Shown: positions 1 to 5,563, counted from the first letter of the stretch. The stretch is DNA of 5,951 nt from AC-52 sp044870295 (GCA_044870295.1 JBIOYQ010000051.1:1-5951); one strand, 5' to 3'. Numbers and translations are program-made. Notes: generated from the letters alone by a model not told the origin.

Positions 1-465
1 CGTGGTCACGAACTTCCGCAGCCGGTGCCCCTGCGCCTCGGGATGCAGGCCACGTTCCACCATCCCGGTCACGTCGATCGGCCGGTCCTCGAAGAAGTTC
101 GCCGTCCGGAACTGGCGGACGATGTCCGCCACACCGGACAGCTCCATCTCACCCGATTCCTGGAACCGCTCCAGGACGATCTCTTTGACGGTCCGAGATC
201 CATCCATGAGCATGATGAGCTCGTACTCGACCTGTCCGATCCGGAAGAAGAGCAGGTCGCGGGGGTTCCCCATCATGTAGTACGGCTCGCCCGATCGCCG
301 TGTGAAGTACTTCACCTCGATGTCCGGGGCGAGCTTCGGCCGGTACTGCCCGATGTCGACCAGCTCCGAGAGCTGCTCCCACAAGTCGCCACTTCCTGGG
401 CCGGCAGCCGCCACTTTCCCTTCGAGGCTCCCCCAGATTCCGGAGCGGGACGTGACCGTGCTCAT
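1..465 (-). CDS. PqqD-like N-terminal part of a probable M50-type membrane metallopeptidase-like protein (3' end outside window)
   Basis: This is the first 155 residues of a larger protein; the reading frame is open to the left edge. Seen: ATG at 465 with GGAGG six bases upstream, and a start that overlaps the stop of the preceding gene as ATGA (462-465), so translation is probably coupled. Residues about 24-130 read LWEQLSEL, YRPKLAPDIEVKYF, NPRDLLFFR, MDGSRTVKEIV, FQESGEMELSGVADIVRQF, then NFFEDRPIDV. From memory, this order (short helix, 'NPR' strand, 'DG.RTV.EIV', winged-helix residues) heads actinobacterial proteins with a PqqD-like winged helix followed by multi-pass M50-type peptidase segments, some annotated as cyclic-nucleotide-binding proteins. 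The membrane and HExxH parts would lie beyond the edge and cannot be seen, so the peptidase assignment is inference. No signal peptide is present in the visible part. Confidence 0.6.
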   Translation of the reverse strand, partial: MSTVTSRSGIWGSLEGKVAAAGPGSGDLWEQLSELVDIGQYRPKLAPDIEVKYFTRRSGEPYYMMGNPRDLLFFRIGQVEYELIMLMDGSRTVKEIVLERFQESGEMELSGVADIVRQFRTANFFEDRPIDVTGMVERGLHPEAQGHRLRKFVTT

Positions 466-1196
466 TCGCCGCCTCCGTCGCTCACGACAAGGGCGCGGGT
501 GGGTGGTCTGCCGCGCTGCTCACGAAGTCTGCGCTCCAGGATGTCCCAGACCGAGAGCTCGCGCTGCCGGTAGCGCCGGTGAGTGAAGGTGTTCCCAATG
601 AACCCACCGAGAAAGAGGGCGACCGCGGCCGCGAGAGCGAACGTCCCCCAGGACAACAGACCCCCGGAGACCTCGGTCTTCACCAGGGCCCGGCTGACCT
701 CGCCTTCTTGGCTGACGGCGAGGACGCGAACGATGGTGGCGGAGGGGACGGCTTCCCGAACCTTCGCCCAGATGTTCAGGGTGATGCTGAACGTGGAGTG
801 CACCAGTGGAGGGTGCTCCCGATCCACCTTCGGAAGGATCTCGAGGAAGCTACCCGGGAGGCTCGTCGTTGCCGGAAAGGCAGCCGGCGGACTTCCCGTG
901 GTTGCGAGGGTCGCCTTCCTGACGTCGAAGGTGACCACCTGGATGGGCTGGTCATGGAGCAGGAGGAGCATGCTCATGTCGCGGAGGTCGGGCCAGCCAG
1001 AGGGGCTCGTAGCGACAAGCGTGAACCTGAGCTCCCCACCCTTCTGCAGCTTGCCCGAGACCTGACACTGCACGGTCAGCTTCCGGGGCGGCTCGGGGTG
1101 CGGGATGCTGACGGCACTTGCCACCCCGGCCAGCCATGGGCACGCGAGAGAGACGCCGGTTACCAGGACGATCGATCTCAGCGCGCGCTTGGTCAC
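462..1196 (-). CDS. Secreted, C-terminally membrane-anchored protein of unknown function
   Basis: I do not recognise the family. The GTG start at 1196 is chosen because GAGGGG lies five bases upstream; an ATG at 1226 would put that site inside the gene and a charged stretch before the signal peptide. The 244-residue product has a signal peptide (KR near the start, hydrophobic residues 9-27, ASA at 26-28, likely cleavage after 28). A beta-rich outer domain of about 145 residues follows, with alternating hydrophobic strands and a proline-rich beginning, like an Ig-type fold. One transmembrane helix lies at about 179-201 and ends in FLGGFIG. A strongly basic cytoplasmic tail (THRRYRQRELSVWDILERR) of about 40 residues completes it. 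Topology is therefore outside domain, single helix, inside tail. It overlaps the next gene by ATGA, so the two proteins probably act together, perhaps with this one as partner or substrate of the PqqD/M50-like protein. That link is inference. Confidence 0.75.
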   Translation of the reverse strand: MTKRALRSIVLVTGVSLACPWLAGVASAVSIPHPEPPRKLTVQCQVSGKLQKGGELRFTLVATSPSGWPDLRDMSMLLLLHDQPIQVVTFDVRKATLATTGSPPAAFPATTSLPGSFLEILPKVDREHPPLVHSTFSITLNIWAKVREAVPSATIVRVLAVSQEGEVSRALVKTEVSGGLLSWGTFALAAAVALFLGGFIGNTFTHRRYRQRELSVWDILERRLREQRGRPPTRALVVSDGGGE

Positions 1197-1201
1197 AGCA
1201 T

Positions 1202-1207
1202 CCCCTC
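1202..1207 (-). promoter_or_regulatory. Ribosome binding site deciding the GTG start at 1196
   Basis: GAGGGG on the minus strand, five bases before GTG at 1196. It supports the shorter secreted-protein start over the ATG at 1226. Confidence 0.65.
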
Positions 1208-1284
1208 GGGCCCGATCCTGCCGCATCCTGATGCATGCAGGCGCCTGGGAGCAATGACCTTGGATGATCTGGTCGAGCCGACCT

Positions 1285-2505
1285 CTACTTCTCGCCGTTC
1301 CCCGGTGAAGCCAGCGACCTGGGGTCCACGTTCTGCTCCGCGGGATCCGTCTGCATGGCGTCGATCAGGATCTGCGCCACCTCCGGCCGGCTGAACTCCA
1401 TCGGGGGCTTCTGACCGGCTCGGAGCATCTCCCGGACCTTCGTCCCCGACAGGATGACCCGCTCCTCGTCACCATGCGGGCACGTCTTCGGCGAGGCCAT
1501 CTGCTCGCACTTCACGCAGTAGAACGAGTGCTCGAAGAACAGCGGCGTGATGCCCAGCTCGCCGGCCTCGAACTCGTCGAAGATCTTCTGGGCGTCGTAC
1601 GTGCCGTAGTAATTGCCCACGCCGGCATGGTCTCGGCCGACGATGAAGTGGGTGCAGCCGTAGTTCTTGCGGGCGATGGCGTGCCAGATGGCCTCCTTCG
1701 GCCCGGCATAGCGCATGGCCGCGGGAAACACGCTCATCATGGCGCGGTCGTGCGGGTAGTAGTTCTCGAACAGGATCTCATAGCAGCGCATCCGGACGTC
1801 CGCGGGGACGTCGTCGCCCTTGGTCTCGCCGACGAGCGGATGGAGGAGGAGCCCGTCCACGATCTCCATGGCGCACTTCTGGAGGTACTCGTGTGCCCGG
1901 TGGACCGGGTTGCGGGTCTGGAAGCCCACCACGGTCTTCCACCCGCGCTCGGCGAAGGCCGCACGAGTCTGCGCGGGCGTGAGGCGGTATTGCTGGAAGG
2001 TGCCGTGCTCGGGGAGCCGGATGACCCGGACCTCTCCGGCCACCACGTAGTCGCCCGCGGCGTTCAGGGCGGCGACCCCGGGGTGTGCGGCGTCCGTCGT
2101 GCGGAACACGGACTGGGCCTCGGCTTCGCGGTCGCGCCGGTAGACCGAATCCACGTTGAGCACGGCGATGGGGCGGTCCCCGCTCATCAGCGCGACACGA
2201 GCGGCGCCGCCGATCCGCTTCGTCCCGTCCTGGTCGAGCGACAGCGTGACCGGGATGGTCCAGGGAAGGCCATTCACCAGGTGCATGTCCTGCAGCACCG
2301 ACCGGTAGTCCTGCTCGCCCATGAACCCGGTCAGCGGCGACAGCGCCCCCACCGCCAGCATCTCCAGGTCGGACAGCTCCCGCGCGGCCACGGTCACCTT
2401 GGGAAGGTGGGCGGCCTCGGACTCGGCCTGGGCGGCCTCGTCCCGGTTCAGCAGCAGGTTGACGAGCTTCCCGCCGTGGGGAGGAATGGTCTCGTTGATG
2501 GTCAC
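1285..2505 (-). CDS. sat: Sulfate adenylyltransferase (ATP sulfurylase), homomeric Sat type
   Basis: Catalyses ATP + sulfate to adenosine 5'-phosphosulfate (APS) + pyrophosphate in the cytoplasm, the first step of sulfate activation. GTG at 2505 is chosen because AAGGAG sits six bases upstream; an ATG at 2547 would add 14 charged residues not expected in the family. The 406-residue length fits single-subunit bacterial Sat. The N-terminal PUA-like domain contains LSPLTGFMG (about 55-63). The catalytic domain carries the ATP-binding QTRNPVHRAH (196-205, with the HxxH pair) and GRDHAG (290-295). Cys330, Cys333, Cys342 and His344 form a C-x2-C-x8-C cluster followed by P-H, like the zinc site of some prokaryotic enzymes. 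The SGTKVREML segment near the C-terminus is typical. No APS kinase domain is fused. It is divergent from cysH, which uses its product. The secreted-protein gene lies 89 bp downstream on the same strand, with no clear terminator between. Confidence 0.96.
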   Translation of the reverse strand: MTINETIPPHGGKLVNLLLNRDEAAQAESEAAHLPKVTVAARELSDLEMLAVGALSPLTGFMGEQDYRSVLQDMHLVNGLPWTIPVTLSLDQDGTKRIGGAARVALMSGDRPIAVLNVDSVYRRDREAEAQSVFRTTDAAHPGVAALNAAGDYVVAGEVRVIRLPEHGTFQQYRLTPAQTRAAFAERGWKTVVGFQTRNPVHRAHEYLQKCAMEIVDGLLLHPLVGETKGDDVPADVRMRCYEILFENYYPHDRAMMSVFPAAMRYAGPKEAIWHAIARKNYGCTHFIVGRDHAGVGNYYGTYDAQKIFDEFEAGELGITPLFFEHSFYCVKCEQMASPKTCPHGDEERVILSGTKVREMLRAGQKPPMEFSRPEVAQILIDAMQTDPAEQNVDPRSLASPGNGEK

Positions 2506-2511
2506 ACCGCG

Positions 2512-2517
2512 CTCCTT
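2512..2517 (-). promoter_or_regulatory. Ribosome binding site of sat, deciding GTG 2505
   Basis: AAGGAG on the minus strand, six bases before the GTG at 2505. It would be internal if the upstream ATG at 2547 were used, so it argues for the shorter protein starting TINETIPPHGG. Confidence 0.75.
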
Positions 2518-2652
2518 CGTCTTCGGGTTCTCTCGAGGATGATTCACCGGCCGGCACCAGGACCGGGCGGCCGCGAAGCCCGGAAAGCATAGCGGCTGCG
2601 GGCGCGTTCTTCGCTCGGAATTTCGGTGGGCATCCCTGGTGTTTGCCCTGGG

Positions 2653-2658
2653 TATACT
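2653..2658 (+). promoter_or_regulatory. Candidate -10 element for cysH
   Basis: TATACT matches five of six bases of the sigma-70-type -10 consensus and stands out in GC-rich DNA. It would give a transcript starting near 2665 and a leader of about 36 bases before ATG 2701. I see no good -35 at normal spacing, so this is tentative. It also argues against translation starting at GTG 2626. Confidence 0.35.
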
Positions 2659-2700
2659 GCCTTGACCTGCTGTCTTCGCCCACCCAAAGGCCCCGAACCC

Positions 2701-3465
2701 ATGGACACCCTACTCGCCGAAGATCTCGTTCATGAATTGAACGGCAGATTCGAGCGAGCCGCGCCGCAGGAGATCGTCCGGTGGGCGCTGGAGGAATCCG
2801 GGCTGCAGCGCATCGCCATCGCTTCCGCGTTCCAGCTGGAGGGGACCTGTCTCATCCACATGGCCACTCGGATCCGGCCGGACATCCCGATCCTGTTCCT
2901 CCAAACCGGGTTCCACTTCGCCGAGACCCTGGCGTTCAAGGAACGGCTGACGGAGCAGCTCGGGCTCAATGTGGTGGACTTGACGGGGGACCACACCGTC
3001 GAGAGCCAGGCGGAGGCGTTCGGCCCTCGCCTGTACGAGCGGGATCCCAAGCGATGCTGCGAGCTGAACAAGGTGATCCCCTTCGATCGGGCGCTCCGCA
3101 GGTACGAGGCGTGGATGACGTCCATGCGCCGGGATTCGGCGTGGACGCGCAAGGGAACGCCGATCGTGTCGCAGACCCGGTTCGAGGACGACGGCAAGCG
3201 GCTGGTGAAGATCAACCCGGTCGCCAACTGGACGCGCCAGGACGCGTTCACCTACCTGAAGGACTACGACCTCCCGAGCAACCCGCTGTACGACCTGGGC
3301 TACGCCTCGATCGGATGCGCTCCGTGCACGCGCCTGGTGTTTCCTGGCGAGGACGAGCGCGCCGGGCGTTGGTCGGGACTGTTGAAGACCGAGTGCGGGA
3401 TCCACGTCCGCGAGTCCCGGCTCCAGGGGGACACGTCCGAGGACGACCCCGACTGCAAGGACTGA
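2701..3465 (+). CDS. cysH: Adenylyl-sulfate (APS) reductase, CysH family, iron-sulfur type
   Basis: Reduces APS, made by the divergent sat gene, to sulfite and AMP using thioredoxin-like donors, in the cytoplasm. The 254-residue length from ATG 2701 is normal for the family; the frame is also open back to GTG 2626, but that segment contains the likely promoter. Visible motifs: ASAFQLEG phosphate-binding region (41-48); LFLQTGFHF (65-73); RCCELNK with Cys119-Cys120; KINPVANWTRQD (170-181); GYASIGCAPCT with Cys206 and Cys209; and KTECGIH with the probable catalytic Cys232. The CC...CxxC set is the 4Fe-4S signature that separates APS-using enzymes from PAPS-using ones lacking these cysteines, so APS is the likely substrate. 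Two positions look unusual: Gln68 where the family usually has Asp (LDTG), and Ser141 where Gly is usual before xRR. The gene ends 12 bp from the convergent oxidoreductase gene. Confidence 0.94.
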   Translation: MDTLLAEDLVHELNGRFERAAPQEIVRWALEESGLQRIAIASAFQLEGTCLIHMATRIRPDIPILFLQTGFHFAETLAFKERLTEQLGLNVVDLTGDHTVESQAEAFGPRLYERDPKRCCELNKVIPFDRALRRYEAWMTSMRRDSAWTRKGTPIVSQTRFEDDGKRLVKINPVANWTRQDAFTYLKDYDLPSNPLYDLGYASIGCAPCTRLVFPGEDERAGRWSGLLKTECGIHVRESRLQGDTSEDDPDCKD

Positions 3466-3466
3466 G

Positions 3467-3490
3467 GGCCGCGCGGGTTAGAGCGCGGCT
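3467..3490. terminator. Possible bidirectional hairpin between convergent cysH and oxidoreductase genes
   Basis: GCCGCGC at 3468-3474 pairs perfectly with GCGCGGC at 3483-3489, with an eight-base loop and a G-T pair outside. It begins just after the cysH stop and overlaps the last codons of the minus-strand gene. No T-run follows on either strand, so it is a weak candidate terminator. Confidence 0.3.
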
Positions 3491-4329
3491 TCGGCGGCCC
3501 GGTCGATCTGATCGATCTCGTTCGTGGTCGGATCGAGGAACAGCAAGTCGAACCCGAAGTCCTCGAACTTCCTGATCGTCTCCCTGAGCGCCTCGGGCGT
3601 CTTCGGGATCCACTCGGCGATCTGCTGTCCGAAGTCGCCGTAGTAGTCGCCCAGGTAGGCGGTGGCCTTCTCCAGCGCGCCCTCACCCAGCCCGAAGTAG
3701 GTCAGTCCCACGATCTTGGGCTGGCCCTCTCGCCCGGCATCCGCCCACGCCTTGCGGACCCGGTCAGCGAACGGAGCGCCCCTTTCAGGAGGGGCGCCCC
3801 CTACGGTCCATCCGATGCCCCACTTGACCGTTCGTTCGATCGCCTTGTCGGTGGAACCGCCCATCAGGATCGGGACGGTGCCGTTGACGGGCGTGGGGCC
3901 GATCGCCTTCTGCGCCCCGTTGACCAGCTCGCCCTTCCACACCCGGTGCATCAGCTCGAGGTCTTGATCCATCCGCTTGCCGCGGTCGTTGAACGGCAGC
4001 CCGACGGCGTCGAAATCGTCCTGCCGGGCCCCCACCCCGATGCCGAGGGTGAAGCGCCCATTCGAGAGCTGGTCCAGGCTGGCGGCCTCCTTCCCCAGCA
4101 TCACCGGGTTCCGCGTGGGTTCGAGCAGGACGTTGGTCACCAGGCCGATGCGTTCGGTGGCCCCTGCGGCCGCGGCCAGGGCCGTCAACGACTCATAGCT
4201 CGGGTACGCGATGCGGTCGATGGTGGCCAGCGAGGCGAACCGCGCTTCCTCCGCCCGCTTCGCCCACGCGACCAGGCGGGTCCCCGGCGTTCCCGGAACG
4301 GGATTCGGCAGTCCGATACCGATGTCCAT
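3478..4329 (-). CDS. LLM-class (luciferase-like) oxidoreductase, probably F420-dependent
   Basis: A 283-residue TIM-barrel flavin/F420 oxidoreductase of the bacterial luciferase superfamily. Seen: N-terminal strand MDIGIGLPNP; RNPVMLGKEAASLDQLSNGRF running into TLGIGVG (about 73-100), the hallmark of the family; then GLPFNDRGKRMDQDLELM (110-127), and PILMGGSTDKAIERTVKWGIGW (153-174), where the phosphate-binding barrel strand lies. In actinobacteria such proteins commonly use coenzyme F420, but FMN use cannot be excluded from sequence alone, and the substrate is unknown. The ATG at 4329 has GAGGAG eight bases upstream (4338-4343); that site overlaps the stop codon of the MoaD-like gene, leaving 12 bp between the two, so they form an operon and may be translationally coupled. 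The C-terminus overlaps a hairpin shared with cysH. Confidence 0.88.
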   Translation of the reverse strand: MDIGIGLPNPVPGTPGTRLVAWAKRAEEARFASLATIDRIAYPSYESLTALAAAAGATERIGLVTNVLLEPTRNPVMLGKEAASLDQLSNGRFTLGIGVGARQDDFDAVGLPFNDRGKRMDQDLELMHRVWKGELVNGAQKAIGPTPVNGTVPILMGGSTDKAIERTVKWGIGWTVGGAPPERGAPFADRVRKAWADAGREGQPKIVGLTYFGLGEGALEKATAYLGDYYGDFGQQIAEWIPKTPEALRETIRKFEDFGFDLLFLDPTTNEIDQIDRAAEAAL

Positions 4330-4341
4330 GGCGATCTCTCC

Positions 4342-4587
4342 TCAGCGGGCCTTGGTGCCGCCCGACACCGGCGGCAACAGAGCCACCTCGTCTCCCGGCC
4401 GGAGCGCGCGATCTCGTCCGACCGTTTCCCCGTCGACCACCACGGTACCCGCCGCCATGATCCGGTCAAACGCCGGACCCAGCGCCTGGGACAGGTGGTG
4501 CAGAAGCGACCCGACGTCGTCGGCGTCGACCTCCACGACCGAGGACCCGGCCAGCTCGCGGAGCGCGGCGAACAAGCGCACCTTCAT
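4342..4587 (-). CDS. MoaD/ThiS-family ubiquitin-like sulfur-carrier protein with a four-residue C-terminal tail
   Basis: An 81-residue beta-grasp protein. Seen: MKVRLFAALREL first strand, a helix around 26-40, VVVDGETV (49-56), and RPGDEVALLPPVSGG (63-77), the classic MoaD ending. In the family the C-terminal Gly-Gly is adenylated by an E1-like enzyme and converted to a thiocarboxylate that donates sulfur, for example to molybdopterin, thiamine or cysteine. Here TKAR follows the Gly-Gly, so activation would need removal of the tail, as reported for QbsE by the JAMM protease QbsD. No E1-like or JAMM gene is in the window. It is first in an operon with the LLM oxidoreductase. ATG 4587 has no Shine-Dalgarno site, but a TANNNT-type element ends seven bases before it, suggesting a leaderless transcript. 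It could serve molybdenum cofactor synthesis or another pathway; the specific role is not determined. Confidence 0.85.
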   Translation of the reverse strand: MKVRLFAALRELAGSSVVEVDADDVGSLLHHLSQALGPAFDRIMAAGTVVVDGETVGRDRALRPGDEVALLPPVSGGTKAR

Positions 4588-4594
4588 CGGAGCA

Positions 4595-4615
4595 AGCGTA
4601 CCCGTCTGCTACGCT
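4595..4615. promoter_or_regulatory. Symmetric divergent promoter/operator between the MoaD-like and GlnR-like genes
   Basis: The start codons are only 38 bp apart. AGCGTA at 4595-4600 and TACGCT at 4610-4615 form a perfect 6-bp inverted repeat with a nine-base spacer. Read outward, each arm is TACGCT, which fits the TANNNT -10 pattern of actinobacterial promoters. The minus-strand arm ends seven bases before ATG 4587, the spacing for leaderless transcription; the plus arm ends ten bases before GTG 4626. The same repeat could also be bound by a dimeric regulator. Confidence 0.4.
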
Positions 4616-4625
4616 CGCGGTCGCC

Positions 4626-5303
4626 GTGGGTCGCGTGGTGTTCCTGACCGATCGCCCCCTCGCCGAGGCCCTGCCAGCCCTCCACGCACTCGGATTCGAT
4701 GTGAAAGCCCAGCCCCTCGCTCCCGAGTCCGTGGCGCACCTCGACGACCTGTCCCCGTCGGCCGTATTCGTCGACGCGGAGGAGAACCCCGACCACGCCT
4801 TCCGTCTCTTGGGCCTGATCACGGAGGGAGGCTTGGCGGTCCCCGTCGTGGCGGTGGTCACGCGCCCTGATCTGGAGCGGTTCGCGTGGGCCGAGGTCGC
4901 CGACGAGTTCGTCCACTCCGGAGCCTCCGCCGCCGAGCTGCAGGTGCGCCTGGCCATGCTGGCCCGCCGGGCCGGTGGAGGCGACGACGGCACCCTTCGA
5001 CTCGGACCGCTGGTGGTCAACGTGGACACATACCAGGTCTCAGTCGCCGGGCGTCTGCTGGATCTCACCTACAAGGAGTTCGAGCTGCTGCGGTTCCTGA
5101 TCCAGCGGGCCGGCCGGGTCTTCACCCGAAGCGAACTGCTGTCGGAGGTATGGGGCTACAACTTCTACGGGGGCACGCGCACCGTCGACGTTCACGTGCG
5201 CAGGCTCAGGGCGAAGCTCGGCCCGGAACACGAAGGCCTGATCAGGACGGTTCGGGGCGTCGGCTACCTGGCAACCGAGCCCGCCACAGAAGACGAGGAC
5301 TGA
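4626..5303 (+). CDS. GlnR-like orphan winged-helix response regulator (OmpR/PhoB family)
   Basis: A 225-residue transcription factor. Residues 1-115 form a receiver-like domain with VVFLTDR, the strand SAVFVDAEEN placing Asp50 at the usual phospho-acceptor site, and PVVAVVTRPD. Canonical receivers have an acidic pair after strand 1 and a Lys after strand 5; here only Asp9 (followed by Arg) and a His-Ser-Gly replace them, so normal phosphorylation is doubtful. Residues about 122-216 are an OmpR-type DNA-binding domain: LDLTYKEFELLRFL, GRVFTRSELLSEVWGY, then GGTRTVDVHVRRLRAKLGP and IRTVRGVGYL. Both halves resemble actinobacterial GlnR, the phosphorylation-independent nitrogen regulator with a comparable Asp50, as I remember it; orthology is not proven. 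No histidine kinase gene is adjacent. The GTG start at 4626 is the first possible one in frame and leaves 38 bp to the divergent MoaD-like gene. An acidic TEDED tail ends the protein. Confidence 0.9.
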   Translation: MGRVVFLTDRPLAEALPALHALGFDVKAQPLAPESVAHLDDLSPSAVFVDAEENPDHAFRLLGLITEGGLAVPVVAVVTRPDLERFAWAEVADEFVHSGASAAELQVRLAMLARRAGGGDDGTLRLGPLVVNVDTYQVSVAGRLLDLTYKEFELLRFLIQRAGRVFTRSELLSEVWGYNFYGGTRTVDVHVRRLRAKLGPEHEGLIRTVRGVGYLATEPATEDED

Positions 5304-5317
5304 GACACCCTCAGAAA

Positions 5318-5359
5318 GTCCGAGAGGAGGCTCCCGGTTGGGAACCTCCTCGCTCGGAC
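5318..5359 (-). terminator. Long hairpin terminator between the convergent regulator and zinc-ribbon genes
   Basis: GTCCGAG (5318-5324) pairs with CTCGGAC (5353-5359), AGGAGG (5325-5330) with CCTCCT (5345-5350), and TCCC (5332-5335) with GGGA (5340-5343), separated only by a two-base bulge and one mismatch, with loop GGTT. On the minus strand it is followed by TTTCT, so it should stop transcription of the zinc-ribbon gene ending at 5381. It may also act on the regulator gene ending at 5303, although no T-run follows on the plus strand. Confidence 0.65.
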
Positions 5360-5380
5360 CGATCGCGCGGGGGATAAGGG

Positions 5381-5551
5381 TTAGTTCGACGACGGGGGCT
5401 GGTTACCCATGGCGGCCGGCGCCCCCAGGCCCAGGCGCTCCCATTGATCGTCCTCCAGCCACCGCCAGCCACAGACCTTGCACAGGACCAGCTGGGTCCG
5501 AAGGATCACCACGAGTCGCTCTGAGCGACATACCGGACACCGAAGCTCCAC
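5381..5551 (-). CDS. Small zinc-ribbon protein (56 aa)
   Basis: The start is GTG 5551, preceded at six bases by AGGAGG (5558-5563). An ATG six codons upstream (5569) has no such site and would bury it. The product has two CxxC knuckles, CPVC at residues 5-8 and CKVC at 24-27, separated by 15 residues, with a GWRWLEDD segment after the second; this is a treble-clef or rubredoxin-like zinc ribbon. The C-terminus (about 40-56) is low-complexity, ending NQPPSSN. Such mini-proteins bind zinc and may contact nucleic acid or protein, but I recognise no specific family or function. It is a single gene bounded by its own terminator downstream and by the terminator of the next minus-strand gene upstream, so it probably has its own promoter between 5552 and 5681; none is obvious. 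Confidence 0.72.
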   Translation of the reverse strand: MELRCPVCRSERLVVILRTQLVLCKVCGWRWLEDDQWERLGLGAPAAMGNQPPSSN

Positions 5552-5557
5552 TCGTTT

Positions 5558-5563
5558 CCTCCT
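5558..5563 (-). promoter_or_regulatory. Ribosome binding site deciding the GTG start at 5551
   Basis: AGGAGG on the minus strand, a full-consensus site six bases before GTG 5551. It lies within the codons that would follow the alternative ATG at 5569, so it favours the shorter 56-residue protein. Confidence 0.7.

Larger units (their letters stand above)
2506..2700. promoter_or_regulatory. Divergent sat-cysH intergenic control region
   Basis: These 195 bases separate the two start codons of the sulfate-assimilation pair, so both promoters should lie here. The only respectable element I see is TATACT at 2653-2658 on the plus strand, described separately. For sat, TATGCT at 2591-2586 on the minus strand is a possible but weak -10 without a matching -35. 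I looked for a SAM riboswitch ahead of either gene and recognised none. Co-expression of the two genes from a shared regulator is plausible but unproven. Confidence 0.5.

Noticed and set aside
1271..1283. GGTCG-AGC-CGACC hairpin just after the sat stop codon, considered as a terminator.
   Set aside because: Only five base pairs with a three-base loop and no T-run on the minus strand; too weak to call.
1474..2592. Long plus-strand open frame opposite sat.
   Set aside because: It is antisense to a clear ATP sulfurylase with all motifs and is typical of shadow frames in high-GC DNA.
2662..2667. TTGACC as a -35 element for cysH.
   Set aside because: No acceptable -10 hexamer lies 16-18 bases downstream, and the position would leave almost no leader.
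2506..2700. SAM-type or other riboswitch ahead of sat or cysH.
   Set aside because: No recognisable conserved core or stem pattern on either strand; a covariance-model search would be needed to exclude it.
3776..3797. Perfect 8-bp inverted repeat (GCGCCCCT/AGGGGCGC, six-base loop) inside the oxidoreductase gene, considered as an inserted repeat element.
   Set aside because: The coded residues (GGAPPERGAPFADR) fit a loop I expect in this family, the frame is intact and no second copy is visible in the window. It is best explained by GC-rich coding sequence.
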